Shown here: positions 18,106 through 27,815 of the stretch, piece by piece
Position numbering within the stretch: the stretch's first letter is position 1
Layout of the letters: each line of letters opens with the position of its first letter
Assembly (NCBI GenBank): GCA_963843565.1
Contig: CAWJKY010000003.1
Location: 1,426,001-1,490,000 of the forward strand
Direction: 5' to 3'
Length of the DNA: 64,000 nt
Source: DASZQY01 sp963843565
GTDB lineage: Bacteria; Pseudomonadota; Alphaproteobacteria; Rhizobiales; Kaistiaceae
Made by a program: the position numbers and the translations under genes
The notes under the pieces: model-generated
The model's input: the letters and a program-made list of their open reading frames with translations, nothing else
Databases searched by the model: none
Told to the model about the DNA's origin: nothing

Positions 18106-19815
18106 ATGGTCTATCGCGCACCGCTCGACGACATGACGTTCACATTCCGCGCCGTCGGCGGCGCCTTTGGCGAGATTGGGGCGGACACGGCGGCTGCGAT
18201 CCTTGCGGAAGCGGCACGCTTCGCGAGCGAGGAACTGGCGCCGCTTAACCGTGCCGGCGACCGGGTCGGCGCGACCTTCGCGGCCGGCGTGGTGACGACG
18301 GCGCCCGGGTGGAGGGCGGCCTACGAGAAATGGGCGGCGGCGGGCTGGAACGGCCTCGGCGCGCCGGAAGCGTGGGGCGGCCAGGCGCTGCCGGTGCTGC
18401 TCCAGATGGCCGCACACGAAATCTGGAACGGCGCCAACGCCGCCTTCGCCACCGGACCGATGCTGACGGCCGGCGCCATCGACGCGCTCGCCGCCCATGG
18501 CGATCCGGCGCTCTCGGCGCGCTACCTGCCGAAGCTGGTCAGTGGCGAATGGATGGCGACCATGAACCTGACCGAGCCGCAGGCCGGCTCCGATCTCGGC
18601 CTGATCGCGACGCGAGCCGAGCGCGCCGACGACGGCAACTTCCGCATCTTCGGCCAGAAGACGTTCATCACCTGCGGCGAGCACGACGTCACCGACAACA
18701 TCGTCCATCTGGTGCTGGCGCGCATTTCCGGCGCGCCGGCCGGCAGCCGCGGCATCTCGCTGTTCGTGGTGCCGAAGGTGCTGGAGGACGGGACGCGCAA
18801 CGACCTCGCCGCCGCGGGCATCGAGGAAAAGCTCGGCCTGCACGGTTCGCCGACCTGCACGATGGTGTATGGCGGGGGCGGCGCGGGCGCCACCGGCTAT
18901 CTGGTCGGCGACGAGAACCGCGGCCTCCACGCCATGTTCACGATGATGAACATGGCCCGCATGACCGTCGCGGCGCAGGGCGTCGGGGTCGCCGAGGCGG
19001 CGACCCAGCAGGCCCGCGCCTTCGCCGCCGAGCGCATGCAGGGGCGCGCGCCGGGCGCCGCCCGGACGAGCCCGATCGTCGCCCATCCGGACGTCCAGCG
19101 CATGCTCCTCGACATGCGCGCCCTCACCGCCGCCGCCCGCGCCATCCTCTACGCCTGCGCCGTCGCCATCGACCGCAATGAGGGGGCCCGCGCCGCGCTT
19201 CTCACCCCCATCGCCAAGGCGTTTGCCACCGACGTCGGCGCCGAAGTGGCCTCGCTCGGCATTCAGGTGCACGGCGGCGCCGGCTACATCGAGGAAAGCG
19301 GCGCCGCGCAATACCTTCGCGACGCCCGCGTCTTCCAGATCTACGAAGGCACCAACGGCATCCAGGCAATCGACCTGGTGACGCGCAAGATCGGTGCCGA
19401 GGACGGCGCGCCGATCGCCGCGGTGATCGACGAGGTGCGCGCCGCGGCTTCCGAAATCGCGGCGCTCAACCGGCCGGATTTCGGGCGCACCTCCGAACGC
19501 CTGGCGGCGGCCTCGGACGCGCTTGCCGGCGCCACCGATTGCCTCGCCACCGCGCTGAAAGACGGCCGCCCGGAAGACGCGCTTGCCGGCGCGACGCCCT
19601 ACCTCAGGCTCGCCGCCCTCGCCTTCGGCGGCGCCCTCCTGGCGCGCGGCGCGCTTGCCAGCGACGGCGAAAACGGCGACGCACGGGCGGCGCTGGCGCA
19701 ATTCTTTGCCGAAACTCACGTGATCGCGGCGCCCGGCCTCGCGGAGGTTGTCATCGCGGGGTCGGAGGGCTTACGAAGGGCCGCAACGACAAACCTTCGG
19801 ACGCAACCGGAGTAA
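18106..19815 (+). CDS. Acyl-CoA dehydrogenase (long DmdC-like form)
   Basis: This 569-residue flavoenzyme introduces a double bond alpha-beta to the CoA thioester. The FAD and substrate motifs are MNLTEPQAGSDLG and GQKTFITCGEHD; the C-terminal domain carries the ALGIQVHGGAGY-type strand (SLGIQVHGGAGYIEESGAAQ) and the catalytic-glutamate loop YEGTNGIQAIDLVTRK. The length and the extra C-terminal helical part match the clade that includes DmdC, the methylmercaptopropionoyl-CoA dehydrogenase. The actual acyl substrate cannot be told. A GGAGACGAGG ribosome site precedes the ATG. A crotonase gene follows 32 bases downstream, which suggests a short beta-oxidation-like operon. Confidence 0.92.
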   Translation: MVYRAPLDDMTFTFRAVGGAFGEIGADTAAAILAEAARFASEELAPLNRAGDRVGATFAAGVVTTAPGWRAAYEKWAAAGWNGLGAPEAWGGQALPVLLQMAAHEIWNGANAAFATGPMLTAGAIDALAAHGDPALSARYLPKLVSGEWMATMNLTEPQAGSDLGLIATRAERADDGNFRIFGQKTFITCGEHDVTDNIVHLVLARISGAPAGSRGISLFVVPKVLEDGTRNDLAAAGIEEKLGLHGSPTCTMVYGGGGAGATGYLVGDENRGLHAMFTMMNMARMTVAAQGVGVAEAATQQARAFAAERMQGRAPGAARTSPIVAHPDVQRMLLDMRALTAAARAILYACAVAIDRNEGARAALLTPIAKAFATDVGAEVASLGIQVHGGAGYIEESGAAQYLRDARVFQIYEGTNGIQAIDLVTRKIGAEDGAPIAAVIDEVRAAASEIAALNRPDFGRTSERLAAASDALAGATDCLATALKDGRPEDALAGATPYLRLAALAFGGALLARGALASDGENGDARAALAQFFAETHVIAAPGLAEVVIAGSEGLRRAATTNLRTQPE

Positions 19816-19847
19816 GACGCGGCTGAGATGGCCGCGGGGGGAAACGG

Positions 19848-20603
19848 GTGATCGACCACGTCACGCACGATGTCGGAGACGGCATCCAGACCATCCGACT
19901 CGACCGCATCGAGGCCGAGAACGCGCTGACCGCGGCGATGTGCGAATCGCTCGCCAACTCGGTGTCGTTCGGCGAGGGCTCCTCGCAAGTCCGCGCCATT
20001 CTCCTGACCGGCGGCCCCGGCATCTTTACCACCGGGATCGACCCGAGCTGGCTGCAGGAGTTCGTCAACACCGGCTCGATCAGCCACAGCGTCATCCGCC
20101 TGCTGAAGACGATCGCCACGGTCGACAAGCCGATCGTGGCGGCGGTCGACGGCCCGGTGCAGGGCATCGGCACGACGCTGCTTTTCCTGTGTGACTACGT
20201 GGTGGCGAGCGAGTGGGCGAGCTTCTCGTCGGCCAACGTCGATTCGGGCCTGCCGCCGCACGCCGCCGCAAGCTTGCTCGCGCCGCGTATCATCGGCTAC
20301 CAGCGCACCTTCGCGTTGCTCGTCATGGGCGACCAGTTCGACGCACTGCAGGCGCGCGAGGCGGGCTTCGTCAACCGCGTCGTGCCGCCCGAGGAGGTCG
20401 AGACGGTCGGCCGCGAGGCGGCCATGGCACTTGCCGCCAAGCCGCCGGAGGCGGTACGGCTGACGCGGACGATGCTGCGTGGCGACCGCCGCGAGGTGTT
20501 GACCCGCATCGATCAGGAGACGGCGAGCTTCCCGGAATTGCTGAAGTCGCCGGCGGCGCGGGACGCCTTGCAGGCCTATATCGACCGCCGGCGCGGCGGC
20601 TAA
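19848..20603 (+). CDS. Enoyl-CoA hydratase/isomerase family protein with altered active-site position
   Basis: This 251-residue crotonase-fold protein has the first oxyanion-hole strand as GGPGIFTTGIDPSWL and the second as VDGPVQGIGTTLLFLCDYVVA. Where enoyl-CoA isomerases carry the catalytic glutamate (VPEAASS-like), this one reads LPPHAAAS, with histidine in that place. Hydration or isomerisation therefore may not follow the usual chemistry. GTG at 19848 is the start. It is likely co-transcribed with the acyl-CoA dehydrogenase upstream and the deacetylase downstream. Confidence 0.87.
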   Translation: MIDHVTHDVGDGIQTIRLDRIEAENALTAAMCESLANSVSFGEGSSQVRAILLTGGPGIFTTGIDPSWLQEFVNTGSISHSVIRLLKTIATVDKPIVAAVDGPVQGIGTTLLFLCDYVVASEWASFSSANVDSGLPPHAAASLLAPRIIGYQRTFALLVMGDQFDALQAREAGFVNRVVPPEEVETVGREAAMALAAKPPEAVRLTRTMLRGDRREVLTRIDQETASFPELLKSPAARDALQAYIDRRRGG

Positions 20604-20642
20604 TATCAGGGGCGAGGCCCCTTCTTCGTCCTTGGAGACATC

Positions 20643-21569
<927 letters not shown>

Positions 21570-21592
21570 TCCGAGAAAGAGGGCATCCCGAT

Positions 21593-21844
21593 ATGGCCGA
21601 AGCCAAGCTCCCCGCCGTCGAGGCGATGACCTTCGAGAAAGCGCTGGAGGAGCTCGAGCAGATCGTCGGCAAGCTCGAGCGGGGCGACGTGCCGCTGGCC
21701 GAATCGATCGCGAACTACGAGCGCGGCGAGGAATTGAAGAACCGCTGCGCCGCGCTCCTCAAGGAGGCCGAGGCCCGGGTCGAGAAGATCCGCCTGTCGC
21801 CGGGCGGCAAGCCGACCGGCAGCGACCCTCTCGACGCGGAATAG
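21593..21844 (+). CDS. xseB: Exodeoxyribonuclease VII small subunit
   Basis: This 83-residue helical protein is the small subunit of exonuclease VII, which degrades single-stranded DNA with the large subunit XseA. The family core is MTFEKALEELEQIVGKLERG followed by VPLAESIANYERG and a leucine-rich second helix. The length is normal. It sits in the hdac-xseB-(dxs) order typical of the group, except that a cupin/marR pair intervenes before dxs here. Confidence 0.95.
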   Translation: MAEAKLPAVEAMTFEKALEELEQIVGKLERGDVPLAESIANYERGEELKNRCAALLKEAEARVEKIRLSPGGKPTGSDPLDAE

Positions 21845-21857
21845 GCGGTTTGGGCCC

Positions 21858-22232
21858 CTACTCCGCCCACGGCGGCGTGAACGGCGGCGCGTCCCCCATG
21901 CCTGCCTGTCCTCCGACCGGCAGGACGGCGACCGCCTCGAACACGTCGGCGTTCGGATTGGACAGGGCGAACTCGGCGTTGGCCGGGATGATCGCCGCCC
22001 CGCCTGCATCCAGCGCGTGCGTCTCGCCGCCAAAGTGGACGAGCGCCCTACCAGAGATGGCGATGAAGATTTCCTCGCGCGTCACCCAGTGCATCGTGGG
22101 CGGCGTGCCCGGCGCCACCTCGATCCGCCAGGCCGCGCAGTCGACGGCACCGCGTCTTGGCGAGGCGAGACCTGTGACACGCAGGCCATCCATGTTGAAG
22201 ACCGGGGCAGCCTCGGGAGCGATGATGCGCAT
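21858..22232 (-). CDS. Cupin-domain protein
   Basis: This 124-residue protein forms a single small beta-barrel. The first cupin motif is TPPTMHWVTREEIFIAISGRALVHFGG, in which the usual histidine pair is reduced to one histidine plus glutamates. The second motif is IIPANAEFALSNP, where the usual histidine is absent, so metal binding is uncertain. It is transcribed away from a MarR-family gene, and the shared upstream region holds a perfect inverted repeat (22255-22273). It is therefore the likely target of that regulator (inference). Ligand unknown. Confidence 0.82.
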   Translation of the reverse strand: MRIIAPEAAPVFNMDGLRVTGLASPRRGAVDCAAWRIEVAPGTPPTMHWVTREEIFIAISGRALVHFGGETHALDAGGAAIIPANAEFALSNPNADVFEAVAVLPVGGQAGMGDAPPFTPPWAE

Positions 22233-22254
22233 TGTGTCCTCGTCGTTTGAGATA

Positions 22255-22273
22255 TAGTCAAGTATCTTGACTA
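22255..22273. promoter_or_regulatory. Putative MarR operator 1
   Basis: TAGTCAAGTATCTTGACTA is a perfect inverted repeat with 8-base arms and a 3-base spacer, 22 bases upstream of the cupin start and 15 bases upstream of the marR TTG. Its core GTCAAG-N3-CTTGAC recurs exactly at 22292-22306. The geometry suits a winged-helix MarR dimer. Confidence 0.7.
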
Positions 22274-22288
22274 ACTGGATCGCGGACT

Positions 22289-22738
22289 TTGGTCAAGCCA
22301 CTTGACGATAAATTCCCCGAGTTGCTCGAGCACGTCGGCTGGCGCTTGTGGCGGGCGGCGCGGCGCTGGCAGGCCGCGTTCGAGGCGGGCATGGTGGCCA
22401 TGGGCCATCCGTGGTTCGGAGAGGCGCGCGCGGCGGTGATCGCCAACATGGACCGGACCGGGACGCGACAGGCGGAGCTTGCCGGCCGGCTCGGGGTGAG
22501 CAAGCAAGCCATCCAGCAATTCGTCGACGATCTCGTCGCCGACGGCGTCGTCGAGCGGCGACCCGACCCCGACGACCGGCGTGGCCGCATCGTGGTGTTC
22601 ACCGCCGCCGGCCGGAAGCTGCTCGCCGACGCGAACGCCGTGAAACGGCGGGTGGAAGCGGACTTCCGCTGGGAACTCGGGGAATCCGCCTTCAAGAACC
22701 TGACGGCGGCCCTGAAGCGGCTCGACGAGCGCCGGTAA
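22289..22738 (+). CDS. MarR-family transcriptional regulator
   Basis: This 149-residue winged-helix regulator has a recognition region QAELAGRLGVSKQAIQQFVDDL and a wing with the hallmark RRPDPDDRRGRIVVFT (DxR motif). Dimerisation helices flank it. The only reasonable start is TTG at 22289, because there is no ATG or GTG before the first helix. Its own coding start contains the second operator copy, which suggests autorepression by binding over the translation start. The divergent cupin gene is the likely regulated partner. Ligand unknown. Confidence 0.9.
   Translation: MVKPLDDKFPELLEHVGWRLWRAARRWQAAFEAGMVAMGHPWFGEARAAVIANMDRTGTRQAELAGRLGVSKQAIQQFVDDLVADGVVERRPDPDDRRGRIVVFTAAGRKLLADANAVKRRVEADFRWELGESAFKNLTAALKRLDERR
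22292..22306. promoter_or_regulatory. Putative MarR operator 2, overlapping the marR start
   Basis: GTCAAGCCACTTGAC repeats the core of operator 1 exactly, with 6-base arms and a 3-base spacer, and lies over codons 2-6 of marR. The centres of the two sites are 35 bases apart, about three and a third helical turns. Confidence 0.65.
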
Positions 22739-22819
22739 CCGCTCCCGTCGGACCCGGGTACCGGCCGCCCTCCAAAGGTCGCAAACGCCACCTACCTCGG
22801 CCATCTGCGCAGCGGTTCG

Positions 22820-22848
22820 TTGCCGACCGACGGGCCGGCGTGTAATTG
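22820..22848 (+). promoter_or_regulatory. Possible dxs promoter
   Basis: TTGCCG (22820-22825) and TAATTG (22843-22848) are separated by 17 bases, upstream of the dxs TTG start at 22880. The match to consensus is moderate, and the surrounding intergenic stretch holds no gene. Confidence 0.3.
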
Positions 22849-22879
22849 TTTCGGTCAGCGTTTCCCGGACCCCCCACCC

Positions 22880-24799
22880 TTGGCAGACACCGACAAGCCG
22901 ATTCTCGACCGCATCAAGACGCCGGACGACCTGCGCCGGCTGCCGGAATCGGACCTGGAGCAGGTCGCCGACGAACTCCGCCGGGAAACCATCGCGGCGG
23001 TTTCGGTCACCGGCGGCCACCTCGGCGCCGGTCTGGGCGTGGTCGAACTGACCGTCGCTCTCCATTACGTCTTCGACACGCCCCGCGACCGGCTCATCTG
23101 GGACGTCGGCCACCAGGCTTATCCGCACAAGATCCTGACCGGGCGGCGCGACCGTATCCGCACGCTGCGCGCGCCCGGCGGCCTGTCGGGCTTCACCCGC
23201 CGCGCCGAGAGCGAATACGACCCGTTTGGCGCCGCCCATTCGTCGACCTCGATCTCTGCGGCGCTCGGCATGGCGGTCGCTCGCGATCTCGAGGGCGAGG
23301 AGCGCGCCGTGATCGCCGTCATCGGCGACGGCGCCATGTCGGCGGGCATGGCCTACGAGGCGATGAACAACGCCGGCCACCTGAAGTCGCGCCTGATCGT
23401 CGTCCTCAACGACAACGACATGTCGATCGCGCGGCCGGTCGGCGCCATGTCGGCGCATCTAGCCAAGCTGGTCTCGGGGCGCACCTATCGCTGGGTGCGG
23501 CGGCTGGGCAAACGGATCGTCGAGATGCTGCCCCGCCGCGTCGCGGAACGGGTGCGCACCACCGAGGAACTCGCCCGCTCGTTCTGGACGGGCGGCACGC
23601 TGTTCGAGGAGCTGGGCTTCTATTACGTCGGGCCGATCGACGGGCATAACTTCCGCCATCTGCTGCCGGTTCTGAAGAACGTGCGGGAGATGCGCAACGG
23701 CCCGATCCTGGTCCACGTCAAGACGCGCAAGGGCAAGGGCTACGAGCCGGCGGAGAAGGCGAGCGACAAGTACCACGGCGTTTCCCGCTTCGACGTGGTG
23801 ACCGGCCAGCAGGCCAAAGCCGCCACCAACGCGCCCGCCTACACGCGGGTCTTCGCGCAGAGCCTCATCCGCGCGGCCGAGGCCGACGACAAGATCGTGG
23901 CGATCACCGCCGCCATGCCGGCCGGCACCGGCCTCGACCTGTTCGGCGAGCGCTTCCCGGCGCGCACCTTCGACGTCGGCATCGCCGAGCAGCACGCGGT
24001 GACCTTCGCCGCCGGCCTCGCCTCGGAAGGCTTCAAGCCGTTCGCCGCGATCTACTCGACCTTCCTGCAGCGCGCCTACGACCAGATCGTCCACGACGTG
24101 GCGATCCAGCGCCTGCCGGTGCGCTTCGCGATCGACCGGGCCGGGTTCGTCGGCGCCGACGGGCCGACCCATGCCGGCTCGTTCGACACGACCTTCCTCG
24201 CCTGCCTGCCCGGCTTCGTGGTGATGGCGCCTTCCGACGAAGCGGAACTGGTCCACATGGTGGCAACCGCGGTCGCCCTCGATGACCGGCCGTCGTCGTT
24301 CCGCTATCCGCGCGGCGACGGCGTCGGCGTCGATCTTCCCGAGATCGGCGTGCCGCTCGAGATCGGCAAGGGCCGCATCGTCAGAGAAGGCAGCAAGGTC
24401 GCGATCCTGTCGTTCGGGACGCGGCTCGCCGACGCGCTCGCCGCCGCGGAAGAACTCGACTCCTTCGGCCTCACCACCACCGTCGCCGACGCGCGCTTCG
24501 CCAAGCCGCTCGATACCGATCTGATCGACCGGCTGGCGAAGAACCATGAGGCGCTGATCACGGTCGAGGAAGGCGCCGTCGGCGGCTTCGGATCGCATGT
24601 GCTCGCCCATCTTGCCGCCACCGGCGCGCTCGACCGCGGCCTGCACGTGCGCACGCTCGCCATGCCCGACCGGTTCGTGGAGCAGAACAAGCCCGAGGCG
24701 ATGATCGCGACGGCCGGGCTCGATACGGCGGAACTCGTCGCGGCCGCGTTTGCCGCGCTCAAGCTGCCCCTCAAGGCGCCGACGTCGCGCCTCGCCTGA
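22880..24799 (+). CDS. dxs: 1-deoxy-D-xylulose-5-phosphate synthase
   Basis: This 639-residue thiamine-diphosphate enzyme condenses pyruvate and glyceraldehyde 3-phosphate, the first step of the MEP isoprenoid pathway. The ThDP/Mg motif is GDGAMSAGMAYEAMNNAG, ending in NDNDMSI. The DVGHQAYPHKILTGRR and AAHSSTSISAALGMA segments and the transketolase-like RFAIDRAGFVGADGPTHAG are intact. TTG at 22880 gives the family length and begins ADTDKPILDRIKTPDDLRRL. Another TTG at 22820 would add 20 residues of unrelated sequence. No strong Shine-Dalgarno is visible. Confidence 0.97.
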   Translation: MADTDKPILDRIKTPDDLRRLPESDLEQVADELRRETIAAVSVTGGHLGAGLGVVELTVALHYVFDTPRDRLIWDVGHQAYPHKILTGRRDRIRTLRAPGGLSGFTRRAESEYDPFGAAHSSTSISAALGMAVARDLEGEERAVIAVIGDGAMSAGMAYEAMNNAGHLKSRLIVVLNDNDMSIARPVGAMSAHLAKLVSGRTYRWVRRLGKRIVEMLPRRVAERVRTTEELARSFWTGGTLFEELGFYYVGPIDGHNFRHLLPVLKNVREMRNGPILVHVKTRKGKGYEPAEKASDKYHGVSRFDVVTGQQAKAATNAPAYTRVFAQSLIRAAEADDKIVAITAAMPAGTGLDLFGERFPARTFDVGIAEQHAVTFAAGLASEGFKPFAAIYSTFLQRAYDQIVHDVAIQRLPVRFAIDRAGFVGADGPTHAGSFDTTFLACLPGFVVMAPSDEAELVHMVATAVALDDRPSSFRYPRGDGVGVDLPEIGVPLEIGKGRIVREGSKVAILSFGTRLADALAAAEELDSFGLTTTVADARFAKPLDTDLIDRLAKNHEALITVEEGAVGGFGSHVLAHLAATGALDRGLHVRTLAMPDRFVEQNKPEAMIATAGLDTAELVAAAFAALKLPLKAPTSRLA

Positions 24800-24823
24800 C
24801 CCCCGACAAAACGGCACCGGCCG

Positions 24824-26149
24824 ATGCCCTCGCCGATCCGCCAGATTTTCTCGCTGCTGCTCGGCCTGTTCCTGCTGATCGTCGGCCACGGGCTGCAGAT
24901 CAGCCTGATCCCGCTGCGCGCGGCGGCGGAACACTGGAGCCAGGTCGAAATCGGCGCGATCGGCTCGGCCTACTACGTCGGCTTCCTGATCGGCTGCATC
25001 GGCGCGCCCTACCTGATCCGCCGCTCCGGCCACATCCGCGGCTTTGCGGCGCTGGTGGCGCTGGTCTCCTCGGCGATGGTGCTGCACCCGCTGATCGTGA
25101 CCTTTCCGGTGTGGTTCGCGCTCCGCCTGGTGCTCGGCTTCTCGCTCGCCGGCGTCTACATGATCATGGAAAGCTGGGTGAACGAGCGCGCCTCGAACAC
25201 CAACCGCGGCCTGCTGATGGCCGTCTACATCATGGTCAACTACGGCGCGCTCGCCATCGGCCAGTTCATGGTCACCCTCTACTCGCCTCTGCAATTCTCG
25301 CTGTTCGCGATCGCAACCGTCTTCATGTCGCTGTCGGCGATCCCGCTGGCGCTGACCAGGCTGCCGCAACCGGCGCCGATCGCCATCGTGCGCTTTCGCC
25401 CGCTCGCCCTCTACCGCCTGTCGCCGGTCGGTTTCGTCGGGGTGACGATCTCCGGCATCGCCAACGGCGCGTTCTGGTCGCTGGGCGTGGTGGCCGCGGT
25501 CGGGGCCGGGATGCCGGTGCCCGAGGCGGCAGTGTTCATGGGCATAGCGACCGCCGCCGGCGCCTTCGCGCAGTGGCCGGCGGGGCGCATTTCGGACCGC
25601 ATCGACCGGCGCCTGGTGCTGATCGGGCTGCTGGTGGCGGCGGCGGTGTTCGGGCTCGCCCTGGCATTCCTGCCGATCGCCGGGGTCGGGTGGTTCGTGC
25701 TCGCCGCCCTGTTCGGCATGGCGATCGCGCCGACCTATTCGGTGGCGGCGGCGCACGCCTATGACTTCTCGCCCAACGACGCCATGGTCGAGACGGCGGC
25801 GGGGCTGTTCCTGGTCAATTCGGTGGGCGCCATCGTCGGGCCGCTGGTCGCGGCGGCCGCCATGCAGACGCTCGGCGCGCCGCGGCTCTTCCTGTTCACG
25901 GCGCTCCTCCATACCGGGCTTGCCGCCTACATCTACACGCGGGTGCGGGTGCGCAAGCCGCTGCCGGAGGCGCTGAAGACCGACTTCGAGCTGGGCGCGA
26001 CGGGCCCCGCCGGCACCGGTATCGCGCCGGAACCGCCCGAGACCGGCACCGAGACGCCGCCCGAGGCCGTGGAAGCCGCGGCTGCACCTGCGGAAAGCGC
26101 TGCCGATGCAGATGGCGCCGCCCCCAGCGAAACCACAGCGGCGCCATGA
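24824..26149 (+). CDS. MFS transporter (YcaD-like)
   Basis: This 441-residue protein has 12 predicted membrane helices over residues 5-385, with the MFS intracellular loop visible as WPAGRISDRIDRRLVL. A helix-4 region YMIMESWVNERASNTNRG is typical of the YcaD/CynX-like sugar- or drug-exporter subgroup. A C-terminal tail of about 50 residues rich in Ala, Pro, Glu and Thr is unusual. Substrate unknown. The next gene's ATG overlaps its stop by four bases (ATGA). Confidence 0.9.
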   Translation: MPSPIRQIFSLLLGLFLLIVGHGLQISLIPLRAAAEHWSQVEIGAIGSAYYVGFLIGCIGAPYLIRRSGHIRGFAALVALVSSAMVLHPLIVTFPVWFALRLVLGFSLAGVYMIMESWVNERASNTNRGLLMAVYIMVNYGALAIGQFMVTLYSPLQFSLFAIATVFMSLSAIPLALTRLPQPAPIAIVRFRPLALYRLSPVGFVGVTISGIANGAFWSLGVVAAVGAGMPVPEAAVFMGIATAAGAFAQWPAGRISDRIDRRLVLIGLLVAAAVFGLALAFLPIAGVGWFVLAALFGMAIAPTYSVAAAHAYDFSPNDAMVETAAGLFLVNSVGAIVGPLVAAAAMQTLGAPRLFLFTALLHTGLAAYIYTRVRVRKPLPEALKTDFELGATGPAGTGIAPEPPETGTETPPEAVEAAAAPAESAADADGAAPSETTAAP

Positions 26150-26571
26150 CGCCTTGGCGCGGCGCGTTCGCCGCTGCTAGACCTCTGGCGATGGCGCACC
26201 GGTCCCTGTTCGCGAAGCTGCGCGGGTCCGACGGCCGGTCGATCGGCCGGGCGCTGCTGCTGCTCGTGCTGGTCAACGCGCTGCTCGCCGGCCTCCACAC
26301 GGGGGCGCTGGCGAGCCAGGGACCGGGCGCGATCTGCACGCTCGCCCAGCCGGCGGGCGGCGGGGGTGGCCCGGCGCCCCACCCAGACATCCCCCTGCCC
26401 TGTTGCTTCGCCGGCTGCCTCGTGGCCGCCCCGGCGCTGCCGCCGGTCGCCGCGGTCCTCGCGCCGCTGGTTCTGGTGTTCATCGGACGGGCCGACCCGG
26501 CGGTCTCCGCCGAGCCGGCGCCGGTTCCCGTCCCGCAAGCCAGCGCCCGCGGCCCGCCGCCTCTCGCCTGA
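26146..26571 (+). CDS. Hypothetical envelope protein, DUF2946-like
   Basis: This 141-residue protein has a hydrophobic segment at about residues 34-52 and a second at about residues 92-112. Between them is a Gly/Pro-rich stretch with cysteines (ICTLAQP, and PCCFAGC) and a histidine. This pattern resembles DUF2946-type proteins found in copper-related clusters, but the match is loose. It precedes a PCuAC chaperone and a SCO1 protein, so a role in copper handling is inferred. An alternative start is ATG at 26191. Confidence 0.55.
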   Translation: MTPWRGAFAAARPLAMAHRSLFAKLRGSDGRSIGRALLLLVLVNALLAGLHTGALASQGPGAICTLAQPAGGGGGPAPHPDIPLPCCFAGCLVAAPALPPVAAVLAPLVLVFIGRADPAVSAEPAPVPVPQASARGPPPLA

Positions 26572-26627
26572 ACTTTTCGCATTCGCCACGTTCAGGTTCA
26601 TCTGTCTCAAGAGAGGACGCACGTTCC

Positions 26628-27179
26628 ATGTCATTCCGCACCCTTGCCGCGGCCCTCGTCGCAGCGGCACTTTTCACCGCACCCGCCTTTGCCCATGAGG
26701 TCACCGTCGGGTCGCTGACCATCACCGACCTGTGGAGCCGGGCGACGCCACCCAAGGCGCCGACCGCTGGCGGCTATCTGACCATCACCAACGCGTCCGA
26801 CACGCCCGACAAGCTCATCGCCGCGTCGTCGCCGCTCGCCGATCACGCCGAGTTGCACATGATGGCGATGAAGGACGGCGTGATGACCATGCGGCCGGTG
26901 GACGGCGGCATCGAAATCCCCGCCAACGGCACCGTCACCCTTGCCCCGAACGGCCTGCACATCATGTTCATCACCCTGAAGGAAACGCTCAAGGAAGGCG
27001 GCCAGTTGCCGGTGACGCTGACTTTCGAGAAGGCCGGCAAGGTCGATACCTTCCTGCACATCATGGCGATCGGCGCCAAGGGGCCGTCCGCCTCCAGCGA
27101 CACGGGCGGCATGGACATGGGCGGTGCCGACAAGGGCAGCGACATGGGCGCCGGTGCCGACAAGCCAGCGAGCCAGTGA
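26628..27179 (+). CDS. Periplasmic copper chaperone PCu(A)C
   Basis: This 183-residue protein has a signal peptide (residues 1-22, ending APAFA) and a cupredoxin-like PCuAC domain. The copper ligands fit the family H-x10-M-x21-H-x-M spacing, seen in the segments HAELHMMAM and GLHIMFITL. The C-terminal tail is rich in Met, Gly and Asp, which may add copper sites. PCuAC proteins receive Cu(I) and pass it to SCO or directly to CuA of cytochrome oxidase. A sco1 gene follows after one base, which supports this. Confidence 0.94.
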   Translation: MSFRTLAAALVAAALFTAPAFAHEVTVGSLTITDLWSRATPPKAPTAGGYLTITNASDTPDKLIAASSPLADHAELHMMAMKDGVMTMRPVDGGIEIPANGTVTLAPNGLHIMFITLKETLKEGGQLPVTLTFEKAGKVDTFLHIMAIGAKGPSASSDTGGMDMGGADKGSDMGAGADKPASQ

Positions 27180-27180
27180 C

Positions 27181-27792
27181 ATGCAGACCTTGAAAATCGT
27201 CCGATACGTCGTCTGGGCCGCCGTCGTCGTTGTGGCGGCGGCGGTCCTGTGGTTCGGCGTCATCGCCAAGGACAACGGCACCGGCGGCGGCGGGCTGGGC
27301 GGCCTCGCCTCCGCCACCGTCGGCGGGCCGTTCTCGCTCACCGACCAGAACGGCAACACGGTCACCGAGGCGGCGCTCAAGGGGCACCCCTCGGCGTTGT
27401 TCTTCGGCTACACCTACTGCCCCGACGTGTGCCCGACGACGCTCTCCGATCTGACGGTGTGGATGGGCAAGCTCGGCGCCGACGCCGACAAGCTCAAGGT
27501 CTACTTCGTCACCGTCGACCCGGAGCGCGACACGCAGGACGAAATGGCCTCGTACCTCCAGGCCTTCGACCCGCGCATCATCGGGCTCACCGGCCCACGA
27601 CCGGCGATCGACAAGATCCTGAAGGAATACCGCGTCTATTCGCGCAAGGTGGGCGACGGGCCGAACTACACCATGGACCATACGGCGACCGTCTATCTCC
27701 TTGACAAAAATGCGAGTTTCGTCGGCACCCTCGACTATCAGGAGTCCGACGAAACCGCCTTCAAGAAGCTCAAGAACCTCGTCGCGTCTTGA
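27181..27792 (+). CDS. SCO1/SenC family copper chaperone
   Basis: This 203-residue membrane-anchored thioredoxin-fold protein assembles CuA in oxidase subunit II. It has one N-terminal helix (about residues 9-28). The copper ligands C80 and C84 are in YTYCPDVCPTTL, and the conserved histidine is in NYTMDHTATVYLL. The DPERDT motif is also present. It partners with the PCuAC gene immediately upstream and presumably serves the ctaC product encoded 17 kb away. Confidence 0.95.
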   Translation: MQTLKIVRYVVWAAVVVVAAAVLWFGVIAKDNGTGGGGLGGLASATVGGPFSLTDQNGNTVTEAALKGHPSALFFGYTYCPDVCPTTLSDLTVWMGKLGADADKLKVYFVTVDPERDTQDEMASYLQAFDPRIIGLTGPRPAIDKILKEYRVYSRKVGDGPNYTMDHTATVYLLDKNASFVGTLDYQESDETAFKKLKNLVAS

Positions 27793-27815
27793 GAGCCTGT
27801 GCTATAGGCGGGCGC

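Noticed and set aside
23459..25912. An 817-codon minus-strand open frame opposite dxs and the MFS gene
   Set aside because: It spans two unrelated plus-strand genes and their gap, which a real gene would not do, and it has no motif.
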